Translations under genes and position numbers: made by a program
DNA from: Rhynchopus sp. YZ270_cl-10
Lineage: Eukaryota > Euglenozoa > Diplonemea > Diplonemida > Diplonemidae
Reading direction: 5' to 3'
NCBI GenBank assembly: GCA_964035575.1
Contig: OZ037904.1
Location: 1,116,001-1,180,000, forward strand
DNA: 64,000 nucleotides
Shown here: positions 30,111 to 40,170 of the stretch, in pieces
Layout of the letters: the number at the start of each line of letters is the position of its first letter
How positions within the stretch are numbered: the first letter of the stretch is position 1
Notes under the pieces: generated by a model
Seen by the model: the letters and a program-made list of their open reading frames with translations, nothing else
What the model was told of the DNA's origin: nothing
Database searches by the model: none

Positions 30111-30288
30111 AAAATGCGAAAAAAAAAAGACCAAATAAATAATTATTCAAACGCCTGAGAACATCTTTTTTCCATTTCCATTGGCAGTACTTTCCACACT
30201 TTCAACACACATTTCAGGATTTACACACACGAAGGGTACATAGTATAATCTACCTTCCTACCTTCCTTCTTTAACAACCCTCTTGTTT

Positions 30289-30420
30289 AAGGTGACTAAG
30301 TACGAGAGCAAAACATTAAGTAATCTAATCAGACTAAGCACGGGAGGCTTAGGATCATCTTATAAACTTTTCTTTCTTTTGGTGATTTAAGGACGAGAGG
30401 CTTAGGTTCATCCTAGAACC
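30289..30420 (+). repeat. Cluster of three group A elements
   Basis: A 5' fragment (AAGGTGACTAAGTACGAGAG), a full hairpin copy (CTAAGC-ACGGGAG-GCTTAG, ATCATCTTATAAAC) and a partial copy (GGACGAGAGGCTTAGGTTCA) stand head to tail about 100 bp upstream of the next gene. Confidence 0.6.
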
Positions 30421-30511
30421 TTTGATCGTGAGAGGTACGCACAGCTTCGTATTTCTAGTTACATTTTTTTGACCCGAGCGGTACATTTTGCCCTTGTAAA
30501 AACCCTTGAAA

Positions 30512-31000
30512 ATGGCTAGCTTATTGACGCCGGTCCCTCGGGCCAGCAAAGCGCTATTGAGCAGAGATGTGCAGGAGACTGCGGCAGCGGTGTCGGCAGC
30601 CATCAATACGTTCTGCGGTGTGCTTGTGGACATGGGGGAGGAGAGGGTGATGGCGGGGCTGGACATTGCACAGGATGAGGTGGTGATTGAAACGATCAAT
30701 GGGCTGGTGACATTGAGCTTGAGCTCCTCTGCTGAGGGTGCGTGCGCAGACATCACAGACGCCTCTTTGCAGGAAGCCTGGCGAGCACGCAGCACGGCGC
30801 TAGCCTTTCTCGTCTCAGACCTGCTCAAGACGGCGGAACTCAACAACCTACATGCAGGCAAGCTGGCGCACGCTGTGTCCGCACTGAAGGAATGGCTGGA
30901 CGCTTCGGAACGAAAGTTCGCTGCTGTGGCGGCAGAGGCTGCTCCTGAGGGTGCTGCTGCAGGAGGGGGAGGTGGTGGCGGTGAGGTCACAGAGCAATAA
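30512..31000 (+). CDS. Small helical protein, unknown
   Basis: A 162-residue acidic, Ala- and Glu-rich protein, probably all-helical (long stretches such as DVQETAAAVSAAINTF and AELNNLHAGKLAHAVSAL), with a flexible GAAAGGGGGGGEVTEQ end and no membrane segment or signal peptide. The pattern is reminiscent of small coiled-coil subunits of multi-protein complexes, but no family can be named. Codon use matches neighbouring genes. The ATG at 30512 is preceded by an A-rich leader; TTTCTAG at about 30462 is a possible acceptor. Confidence 0.7.
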   Translation: MASLLTPVPRASKALLSRDVQETAAAVSAAINTFCGVLVDMGEERVMAGLDIAQDEVVIETINGLVTLSLSSSAEGACADITDASLQEAWRARSTALAFLVSDLLKTAELNNLHAGKLAHAVSALKEWLDASERKFAAVAAEAAPEGAAAGGGGGGGEVTEQ

Positions 31001-31318
31001 CGGAAATGCATGTTAACACATTGGCATATCCTTTTGGTCATGAGGGGGTGTTCCCCGGGGGGAGGGGTGTGTGGTAATGTGCTGAAGGGAAGTTCTTTTT
31101 TTGCTCATGTTGTGGGAGGGGTTGTGTATGACGTGCTTTGCAAAAGCCGTTAGCTGCGTTTCCTGGGATGGAAAAAGTTATGTTTCCAGCTATGTCTCTT
31201 TGCCCCCCATAACTTCTCTTAAACCCAACCAAAACCTGCCCCATGTGCCATCCCTATCCACGGCCACCACCACCTCACCCCATTCCAGGTGTGCGTTCCT
31301 CCTGTCTCCAACAAGACT
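31001..31318. other. Short intergenic spacer
   Basis: G/T-rich, then a C-rich tract (31200-31288) ending CCATTCCAG, the acceptor for the MATE gene. Nothing else seen. Confidence 0.6.
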
Positions 31319-32803
31319 ATGGGGGTTGAATCCACACCCCTGCTCCCAAGGCTGTCCGCTGGACGTGCACAGGATGGGTTCTACCGTGAGGCAGCTATCA
31401 TGCTTGGCCTGGGCCTGCCGATGTTCATGAGCCGTGCCGCATGGGTGACGAACAAGACCATTGACAGTGCACTGCTTGGGCACGTGGGGACGGAGTACTT
31501 GTCAGCGTCGTCGCTCGCGGATCTGTGGATGATGGTGTCGGGGGTGTTCTTGCAGGACAAGACGCTGCGGGTGTTCCTGTCGCAGGCAAAAGGGGCGCGG
31601 CAGTACAGTATGATGGTGGGGTGGTGGATCATTGCGATGTGTGTGGGGATGGCAGTGGCAGTCCCTGTGGCACTGTGCTGGCTGATGACCGAGCACGCCT
31701 TTGCCTTCGCAGGCATGGTGGGCACGATGCCGCACAACGCAGGCACCTACGCCTCGCTGCTCGTCCTCGCCATCCCTGGGCGCGTCTTCTACAACCAGCT
31801 CAACCAGTTCCTTCAGGTGCAGACCGTCCTCAAGCCTGCTGTCCACGCCAGCGCGCTCTCCGTCTTCGTGAACGCCATCGGTGGTGTGCTCTTTGTTCTG
31901 GGTGTAGGTGGCTTTGGGTACGGCTTTGTGGCGTGCCCGTTGGTGACAACGGTCGCAGAGTACGCACTGTGCTTGGGTGTCATATTTCTGACGTACCGGA
32001 AGATGCGTCGTGTGGAGAGGGGTGAGGAGGAGTCGACGCATGTGAAGGCACTGCAGGTCGTGATGCGGCATGTGGGCTATGGTGCTGGGGACGAGGAGAG
32101 CGGGTCAGAGGGCGTCATGCGGTTTGTGACGAAGGAGCGGATATGGGAGTACCTTGGACAGTTCCTGCCGCTGTCGCTGCAGTTTGGGTCTGACTTTTGG
32201 CGCATGGCAGTGGTGGGGTACATCGCAGCGTTGGTGTCGTCTGTGGACGTTGCTGCGTTCAACACATCGTACAAGGTGCTGTACATTGCGCTCTCTGTCG
32301 TTGGCTCCGTCAGCTCCGTGACAGGCATGCGCATCGGCAACAAGCTTGGTGCAGGGGACGTCGCACGCGCCAAGAGCTGTGCCTACAACGGCATCTGCGT
32401 GACAGGTCTGTTCGCGCTGTTCTTCGCTCTGGTGCTGTTCGCCTACTCAACAGAGCTCTCCCTTGTGTTCTCGTCGGACCCGGAGATCACTTGGCGTTTT
32501 GAGTCCATCCGTCTGCCCCTCGCCTTCACCGTCTTCTTCATGAATTTTTCCATCGCGCTTGAGCAGGTGCCTATAGCAGCCGGCCTGTCCGGGCAGACGT
32601 TTGTCGCAGGCTTCGTGTCGTCGTGGGTGTTCCAGGTGCCGGCGTGCTACTTCATGTACAAACAACAGGGCACGTTGCACGGTGTGTACACAGGCGTCGC
32701 TATAGGGTACGGCATGCTGTGCGCTGCATATGTGGTGATCATTGCCCGCATGGATTGGGAGCATGTGGCCGAGGTCGCGCAGAGGCGCTCTAAGGAGGAG
32801 TAG
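31319..32803 (+). CDS. MATE-family multidrug/organic-cation efflux transporter
   Basis: A 494-residue polytopic protein with about 12 membrane helices in two homologous halves (MatE fold). The N-terminal half carries LGLGLPMFMSRAAWVTNK and GHVGTEYLSASSLADLW, matching the conserved first-helix and loop pattern of MATE proteins. The second half starts near residue 275 (YLGQFLPLSLQFGSDFWRM) and includes TGMRIGNKLGAGDVARAK, the counterpart of the eukaryotic VRVGNxLGAG signature. Expected to export organic cations or metabolites by H+ or Na+ antiport at the plasma or vacuolar membrane. ATG lies 30 nt after the CCATTCCAG acceptor. Single exon. Confidence 0.92.
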   Translation: MGVESTPLLPRLSAGRAQDGFYREAAIMLGLGLPMFMSRAAWVTNKTIDSALLGHVGTEYLSASSLADLWMMVSGVFLQDKTLRVFLSQAKGARQYSMMVGWWIIAMCVGMAVAVPVALCWLMTEHAFAFAGMVGTMPHNAGTYASLLVLAIPGRVFYNQLNQFLQVQTVLKPAVHASALSVFVNAIGGVLFVLGVGGFGYGFVACPLVTTVAEYALCLGVIFLTYRKMRRVERGEEESTHVKALQVVMRHVGYGAGDEESGSEGVMRFVTKERIWEYLGQFLPLSLQFGSDFWRMAVVGYIAALVSSVDVAAFNTSYKVLYIALSVVGSVSSVTGMRIGNKLGAGDVARAKSCAYNGICVTGLFALFFALVLFAYSTELSLVFSSDPEITWRFESIRLPLAFTVFFMNFSIALEQVPIAAGLSGQTFVAGFVSSWVFQVPACYFMYKQQGTLHGVYTGVAIGYGMLCAAYVVIIARMDWEHVAEVAQRRSKEE

Positions 32804-33142
32804 GGTCACGAGGTGCTGGCAGTGGCTCGACAGAGAACGCTTGTGTTTGAGGGGTGAGGGCAGTGCAGTCGTGGTTCCTTGAGCACTAAATGAAAGCCTG
32901 CGCACTGTGCAAGCAAAGCAGCAAAAAATAACCCCTAGCGGACGTGGCAGACCTTCTTGGTGTTTCTTGGCTTTTCTTCTGTTTTTCTTTTGCCCTGCGA
33001 TCATTGGATTCAGTAGACATCCGGTGTTGTGTTCCAGGACACGTGCTTTTCTTGAGAAACAATCATGTTATCATCCCTTCCCAATCAGGATGGGGAAATG
33101 ACTGTGTACCTTACAGTTTCTGTTAGCAGCTCCCAAATTTGC

Positions 33143-33197
33143 AACACCCCGGGGGTTCGATAACCCACAGAGTGTCAGGGGTGTTTGCACTGTCAAC
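33143..33197 (+). repeat. Group D element, split by a transposon
   Basis: CCCCGGGGGTTCGATAACCC, ACAGAGTGTCAGGGGTGTTT, GCACTGTCAAC. The element at 33198 inserted here; the sequence resumes after it as CTGTCAACCTTACTTTTT, restoring the group D tail. The preceding interval 32804-33142 is otherwise featureless. Confidence 0.65.
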
Positions 33198-35219
33198 CAG
33201 TGCTGTCGTGCCTGATCAGGCTGGTATGGCATTCGCCATACCTATTAAATTTGGTTTTTTTTCCTGGTAGGGCAAGGTCCGCCCTCCTGCCCTACCAGGA
33301 TTTTTTTATTTTATTTTATTTTTTTGAGGAGGGGTTCGGCAGGCATTTTGCTAACCATCGTTACGAGTTTTTGGCGTTTTTTTTCTCATCGTTTCATCGA
33401 CCGTGGGAGACCAGAACGCGACTCAATTGGTCAAACACCGAAGGAAAAGGAAGCATGCAGCATGGCGGAAGAAAAAAAAGTAGCGTACCGTGCGCCTGCG
33501 GCGCAAGCTTGCAATGCACCCTTCCCATGACATGGTGCAATTTTAAGCGCATTTTTTTTGAAATGTTGCGTACCGTGGCTTCGCCAGAAACTTTCGTTTT
33601 TAGAAAAATACGTAAGTTGGGGTGTTCCGGGGTGTGGAATTTTGGGCACGTTCACAAGTTTTCACAACTTTTCACAAGTTTTCACAACATAGTATTTGCC
33701 ATTTTTATGTGAAGAGTTGTGAAAAGTTGTGAAGAGTTGTGAATTGAAATGAAAATTTGGATGAAAAAAACACAGATGTTGTGAAGAGTTGTGAATTGGA
33801 TTAAAAAGGGGGGCTTTTTTTGCAGGACTGGTCAGGTCAAGTGTGCTGTGCACAGGGCTAGCTAGCGTGGGTCCGTGGGTCAAGTTGGCCGTACCACCCC
33901 ACCCCCTGTGCGAGGAGGACGACGGAAGTCCGCGGCGAGTTCGCTTGTTGTCTTTTTTTTTCAACATGTTCGCAACTCATAAAAAAGTAGCGTACCGTGC
34001 GCCTGCGGCAGCTAAAAATTCCGAGTGGTAGCCCGCAGGTCTACCCGAAATGTTGCGCACCTTGGCTTCGCCAGAAAAGTTTTGGTGCTATTTTTGCCAG
34101 GGGTGACCTGTTTTGCTTGCTCTGAGCTGGGGTCTAAACGGGAGACTATACTAGATACGACGACACCCACTTCGAAAAGTGGGTGATCCCTTGCTGCTGT
34201 CCCCAGTTTTTTGTCAGAGGGGAAAGAAGGTTTCAACGCTCCCAAGGCCCACCCACAAGACCTGTCAACTCCCTTGGGTCGAGAGCCTCCAGGGCCCTCC
34301 TCATAGTTTCGAGAGCTTGACGAGTGCTCCTCGTTTAGTGTTGAAGCCAAACCGGATTTTGGGGACAATTTTATCCGAAAATGGCCCCGCCTATTAATGA
34401 CCGGGCTCATATTTTCCAAAAATTTAAGTGGTCATAAAATTGTCCAATTTTCAACATTGACCCCACCACTGCACGGGCGGATCCCAAAAATGCAAACCGA
34501 TTAAAAAGTTGAAAAAAACACCTAAAAACACGTGGTCCGAAAGGCCCAAATTGTCGGGTCAGCCACACCGTTTTAAGCACTTTTTGCACACAGAACCGCC
34601 TGTGTTGCCAAACAACGTCCGCCAAGGTGCCCTGTACCTACCTGGGTAGGTGGGTGCCCAGGCACCACCCAGACCTCGCCACGTCACAACTGTTCACAAC
34701 TGTTCACAACTCTTCACAACTTTTCACAACTTTTCACAACTCTTCACAACTCTTCACACGCACTTTTTTGTGAAGAGTTGTGAAAAGTTGTGAATTGAAA
34801 TGAAAATTCCCAAAATTCCATACCCCGGAACACCCCATAAGTAACCTTTACGGAAACTGACGTTAATTACGAACGACAGCGCTACTTTATGGCAACATTT
34901 TTTAGAAATACCGTGGCTTCGCCTGGAACCTTTGGTTGCCGTGGTTCTTTTATAGATCTACTGAGGTTACTGATACGACAGCTGACACCCACTACGGCTT
35001 GTGGTTCACCCTCCCCACCCGCCTTTCACGATTTTGTGCATCAGAGGGGAGAAAGAGCCTCACCTTCTTGCACTGGCAGGGAGTCGCGCGCGCGAAGCGC
35101 GCGCAGCGACCGCTTTTACGGGGGGAAAGCTCGGGACTTTTTTTTGCGGGTTTTTTTTTGGCCTGCCCTACCAGTGCCCTACCTATTAAATTTTTTTTCA
35201 AAACTCAGCGACAGCACTG
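33198..35219. mobile_element. Non-autonomous hAT-type element, 2.0 kb
   Basis: Ends CAGTGCTGTCG and exact inverse, with perfect 8-bp duplications CTGTCAAC at 33190-33197 and 35220-35227. CAGTG ends plus an 8-bp duplication place it in hAT. Near both ends lie CCTATTAAATTT and CTGCCCTACCAG motifs. Inside, two arms at 33617-33800 and 34680-34845 form a large inverted pair built on GGGGTGTTCCGGGGTGTGG plus many TTCACAACTTTTCACAA/GTGAAGAGTTGTGAA units. GC-rich mini-palindromes (GCGCCTGCGGCGCAAGC, GCGCGCGAAGCGCGCGC) and three GGCTTCGCC boxes are scattered inside. It has no transposase. At 34390-34500 it shares about 110 bp with the element at 19566. Confidence 0.88.
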
Positions 35220-35744
35220 CTGTCAACCTTACTTTTTAATTTTTTTTTGGCGAATCTCGCCAGGAGGGTGTGCGTGTGTGTCATACTGAAGTGGGCGATC
35301 GTGCCCAGTTTGCTCTCAAGGCGGAGGAAAAAATCGATAAGTGATGAAGAGTAGGAGGGGGCAGGTCCGTCTGTGTCCCTCTGGATTCTCAGTGCTTTAA
35401 TCGAAGTATACTCTGAGTCGTATCACATCTGTGAGAAAGGACTACTGATGTTACAACTGGCCCACTCTTCGCTGAGTGGAAGGTTCTTGGTTTTATCAAC
35501 AATCATATAGAAAAATGGTGATGTGCCGCTCCACAAGTCTTTATCGTGCCCACAAAAAAAGGAAGGAACTGAGGCGGGAATCTAAAGCCCAACGTACTCT
35601 GTTATTTCCACGTAAGCAAGGGTGCGAGAGACTCAAGAGGATCACACCCCACCCAATCATTTTGTACTGTCTCTTTTTATCACACCACACCCTCTACAGC
35701 AACCCATCTGACCCTTCTGCAACACACCAAAAGAACCCGAAACA

Positions 35745-37495
35745 ATGTCAAGCGAAGTATGGACTGAGGCGACCGAGCGAAAGAGCATGTGGACCGCGTA
35801 TGTGTTCACCATCAACGTTGTCTTTGGCAGTGGTGTGCTTGCGATGCCACATGCCATCCAGACCGCCGGGTTTGGCCTTGGGATATTGATGCTGGGTGTC
35901 GTGAGTGTGCTGGCGTGGGTCACTGTCATGTGGACGGTGGAGACAATCAGCCGGCTGTGCTTTATCAACACTTTGTGGGACGACCTGGTTGTGCGTGAGG
36001 AGGACGGCGAGGACGGCCCGCTTATGCCTAAGGAAGACTTTCAGCCGAACGTCGTTCCGAAGCTCATTGCGTCGGATGACTTCGACCAGATCAGCCAGTC
36101 CTGCCGGGCAGAGATCTCGCAGGTGACAAAGGGGTGGGAGGTGAACCAGTTGTGCACAGCGTTCCTCGGCACGCGCCAGGCAATGCTTTATGACTGTTGC
36201 CTGTGTCTCTACACATGGGCCGTGATGTGGCTGTACGTGACGGTGTGGTGCCAAGCCTTTGTCACCATCATCCCCCTCCCACACCTCACCTCCTTCAAGC
36301 AGTGCGACGACATCGACTCCGGCGACTGTCTCACAGCGTACCGCTGGTTTGTTCTCGTCTTTACCGCAGTGATGTCGCTTCTGTGTGTGCGTGACTGGTC
36401 CTTCTTCAACAAGATCCAGTCCGGGTTCACGATCTACGCCTATGTGTGTCTGTTGCTGATGCTTGTTTCTATTGTCATTGGCCTCTTCATCTCGCCCTAC
36501 GAAGACGTCGGCTCTTCAGACGCCAATGCACCTCAGGACATGGTGGACGACCGCAACAACCACTCCTCGCCGTACCTGGGGCACGGTAACAAGTTTGCTG
36601 ATATGTCGCAGTTTGGTCTTCTCTTTGGGTGCTGCATCTTCTCGCAGATGGCGCACCAGGGCACGTCGCAGATTCTCTTCGTGATGTCGGACAAGGCGAA
36701 GGCAGGGAAGCTCTTTGCAGGCTCGTTCTTCACCACAGCGCTCTTCTACACTGTGCTGTCCACGGCGGCAGCACTCTACTTTGGGTCTGACGTGAACTCG
36801 ATTGTGACGCTGAACTGGATGCACTACTCCTTCTTCAAGGACGGCCACCAGAACTGGGGCACGGACCTACTCTTTGTCCTGATCGTTGTGTTCCCCGTGG
36901 GCACGACGTCTGCGGCGTATATGTTCTTCGTGCGCACGCTAGGTGCGCAGATCGAACACTGGATGCCACGCCAGCTGCTCTCCTTCGTCTCGAACAAGTA
37001 CCTCTGCAAGTTCATCGCCTTCGTGCCGCCGATCGTGGGAGGCATCATGACGCACAACGTGAAGACCATCGTGAGTGTGGCGGGCCTGCTTGGCTTCTTC
37101 ATCATGATCTTCTTCCCTGCAGCACTTCAGATCAACAGCATGAGGGTCATGCGGAAGCTTGGAGCTAGCCCGGAGACACCCTTTTCGGGGTGGCACAGGT
37201 ATGTAGGATGAGAGTCAAGGGGTTCACGAAGTAAATGTACACTTTATATCAACTAGCCACCTGATTTTTACTAAATTTTGGTGGAGTTTTGGGGGGTGGT
37301 TGAAATACCTTCATTCAGTTGAAAGTGAAGATTGCACAACTGTGGCAACACAACCGAGGCAACTGCACTACTCCAAACAATTTATCAAAAAAATCAATAT
37401 AAAACACCTACAGCTCGCTGGGCCTCGTGTACGTGCTGCTCTTTATTGGTTCTGCTGGGTTCGTGTACTACATTTACAACATGACCCAGCAATAA
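35745..37495 (+). CDS. AAAP-family amino-acid transporter, two exons
   Basis: Exon 1 is 35745-37198 and exon 2 is 37414-37495, joined by a GT-AG intron (GTATGT...CACCTACAG, 215 nt). The spliced 511-residue protein gains an eleventh membrane helix (LGLVYVLLFIGSAGFVYYIY) and ends NMTQQ; without splicing the frame stops after a few residues and the usual 11-helix topology is incomplete. The first helix carries the family signature VNVVFGSGVLAMPHAIQTAG-like pattern (NVVFGSGVLAMP). Expected role: proton- or Na+-coupled amino-acid transport at the plasma or vacuolar membrane. The long loop after helix 2-3 is acidic (REEDGEDGP). The intron holds a CACCTGATTTT fragment (37257) and a group B element (37325). 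Acceptor CCTCTACAG at 35699 precedes the ATG. Confidence 0.9.
37325..37395 (+). repeat. Group B element inside an intron
   Basis: GTGAAGATTGCACAACTGTG, GCAACACAACCGAGGCAACT, GCACTACTCCAAACAATTTA, TCAAAAAAATC. It lies in the transporter's intron and its 3' end is 18 nt from the CAG acceptor. This is the only copy whose position relative to a splice site is supported by an in-frame join. Confidence 0.7.
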
Positions 37496-39116
37496 AATGG
37501 GCGGGTGATGTTTCTTTTTTGGGAGGGTATTTTTTCAGGTTTATCAAAATAAAAACAAAACAAAAAGAAAGTGAAAGTGTAGGTAGTCACAGATTTGATG
37601 TCTCCCCCCCCCCCTCGTCGTTGTCTTCCCTTTCCGGAAATAAAGGGACCCCCGGATTTCACTGAATTTACTTTCTTCCTGCGAGTGAGTGTTGCTCCAC
37701 ACACTGTCCACACAAATCAAAAAAAAGCAAAAAAAAAAAAAAAAAAACAAAACAAAACAAAACAAAGGCCGCGGTCTCAAGACACGTGGTTCTGCAAGCT
37801 GTGTCTCAAATGTTCCCTTTTTTTCTTCTCTCTCTTCTCCTTCCCTTTGTGGGTAAAAATGGGTAAAAACCCATTCGATCCCCCCTTTTATACGCGTCGT
37901 CTTTTCGACGCAGCACCACATCCACCGTGGACGAAAATGACCATGGGCAAACGATCACCCATTGTGACACGTATGTGGTCATATGGTGCTCCCTGCAACC
38001 CCGTGGTCACTCTGTCTCCGTGTTCACTTGATTCCCACAACGCCCCATACCCTATCTCCCGCACGTGGTGCAAGAGAAACGTTCAGGTTTGGTGCAGTGT
38101 TTGTATTGAGGCCTATGCGGGAAAAACTGGTGTATTTTGAAAAATAAAAAAAATCAATTATGTATCTCCTTTGGAGTACCCCATTCAAAGCTTTGACGCA
38201 TTGTCCTGGTCCATTTCATTGTGTTATTGTTGTTCAAGAATCCTATTTCGGGGGTTATTCTGTGTTCTATTTTGTAGGCTCTTTTTTTGTGCTCTCTTTC
38301 GTAGTTTTGTTTTGAATGCAAATCGATTTTTTTGTCTTTTCTACAAAGAACAGAGAAGAGAAGATCCCCTTTGCCTTGCCTTCCCCCCCTTTTTTTTAAT
38401 GCTTTCATCCGGGGCTGGCATCGTGGGGTCGGTCAAGGAAGTCAGGAGCCTGCATCAATAACAATCCCCCCCTTTTTGAAAGATGTGATGCACATTCATT
38501 CTGGGTGAGTTTTCTTTTCCCTCCTATGTCACAGAACTGTGTGGAAGCGTCATACACATCAGAACAACTACACGGACGGGGGGTGAGGGGACGTGACACC
38601 ACTCTGCACAGCTACGTGTCATAGCGTGCGGAGTGTTTGTTGCATTGTTATCCCTTCGAAAGAAGCTCCTTCCCCCCCAGCAGAGCACAGCGATAGCACA
38701 GCGAAGAAGTACAGTGTACGCTTTTCTCGTTCTTGTACATTTTTAGCACCCTCTATGCCTTCTTTTCGTCAGAAAATAATGCATATGAAACAACTCTCTC
38801 TCCCTCTCTCCTCTCCTCTTCTCTTGCCCTCTCCTCGTCCGTTTGTGTGGACAGTCGGTAAACGCCATGTAGAGATTTGGCTGAGGTGAGAGAGGGTGTT
38901 GGTAGTTTTGGTTATTTTGTCTATCACCCCCCACCCCCTCAACATCATTTATCAAGTACCCCCCCTCCTCCCCCCGACGCCAAGAAACCATTTGAACAAA
39001 AAAAATACGACAATTTTTTTTTCCGCAATAAAAAAAAAGGGGCGACTCAGATCAGATGATGTCATGTTACCCAAATACATTTTTTTTTTGTAGGTAATGA
39101 TCCAAAGCCCATTTTA

Positions 39117-39148
39117 ATGTGTGCACGAGAGGCACTTCATCTGACAGC
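39117..39148 (+). repeat. Group A' hairpin element
   Basis: ATGTGTGC-ACGAGAG-GCACTTCATCTGACAGC. The loop is identical to the group A copy 40 bp downstream, but the stem is GTGC/GCAC rather than CTAAGC/GCTTAG. Confidence 0.55.
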
Positions 39149-39156
39149 ACTTTTCT

Positions 39157-39235
39157 AAGGTGACTAAGCACGAGAGGCTTAGGTTCATCTTATAAACTTT
39201 TCTTTTCTTTTTGTTGGTCTTCCTATGCTATGCAG
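39157..39235 (+). repeat. Group A hairpin element, best copy
   Basis: AAGGTGACTAAGC-ACGAGAG-GCTTAGG with a perfect 6-bp stem (39164-39169 with 39177-39182), then TTCATCTTATAAACTTTTC and a pyrimidine tract ending CTATGCAG (39235). GT at 39160 to AG at 39235 would be a 76-nt intron-like unit. Confidence 0.65.
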
Positions 39236-39837
39236 TGTATTGAATGGCATATGTTGAAATACCTTTTTATTGTTTCAAAGGTGACTCAGTGAGGCTTTTT
39301 GGTAGACGTTTTTTTCCTTTCAAATGAGTGTTTCATGCAATATTAATTATTCCGTCAATTTGACCCCTTCACCTCTCCAAAGGGGAGAGAGACAGAGAGA
39401 GAGGCGAGCAGTGTGATCAAAAGAGATTTCTTAGAGAACCCAAAGAAGAAAAGAAAACCAAAAAAAATTCTGTGAAATTTTGTGTAAGTTGACATCCACC
39501 TTTTTGGGTTGTGTCGATGCAACAAAAAGAAGGGAAAAAAAAGTAGTGGCGTGCATCCTTGGGTGTCGACGCTGATACTCTGTGTACAGAAAAAAACGTA
39601 GCTCTTTGAAACACGTACATTTCATAGAGAGGAACAGAAAACACCATCTTACCTATAGTGGAAAAAGTGATTCTATATTTGTTGATACAAAAAAAAAGGG
39701 TGTGTTTTTGAGTATTTCTCTTCCCTGACAACGCGCCCCCAGCCTCTCCCCCAACACCACACCACAGAGTACATGGGGGGCGTGCCCTCTCAGCCCCTCT
39801 CCCCGACTAGCCTTTTCTGAGCCATCTCTCTTTTTCA

Positions 39838-40134
39838 ATGTCGGAGGAACTGCAGCGCGTTGTTGTGTCTGGTGCGAAGCGCTACCTGCTGACACGAGAC
39901 GTGGCACGCGACTGGCTTGTGTACCACCTGGAGGGTGCGCAAGATGATCCGGCGACGTCGTACCGCGTGAAGACGTACAAAGGCGGGCCTGGTGAGCCGG
40001 GACACTTCTTCATCCGCCTCTCTGACCGGCATAAGCTGTGGCTGCTTCCTGGGGACGACGACGATGAGGAAGCTGGCAACAGCCCGAACACCGAGCCTCT
40101 CCTGGAAAACACGCTTGCAGGCACTGTTGTGCAC

Positions 40135-40170
<36 letters not shown>

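Larger units (their letters stand above)
37496..39837. other. Intergenic, no gene seen
   Basis: AT-rich with poly(A) and C runs. Group A' (39117) and the best group A copy (39157) lie near the middle; a decayed A copy (AAGGTGACTCAGTGAGGC) is at 39281. CA-rich acceptor-like tracts end in CACAG (39765) and CTCAG (39793) before the next gene. Confidence 0.6.
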
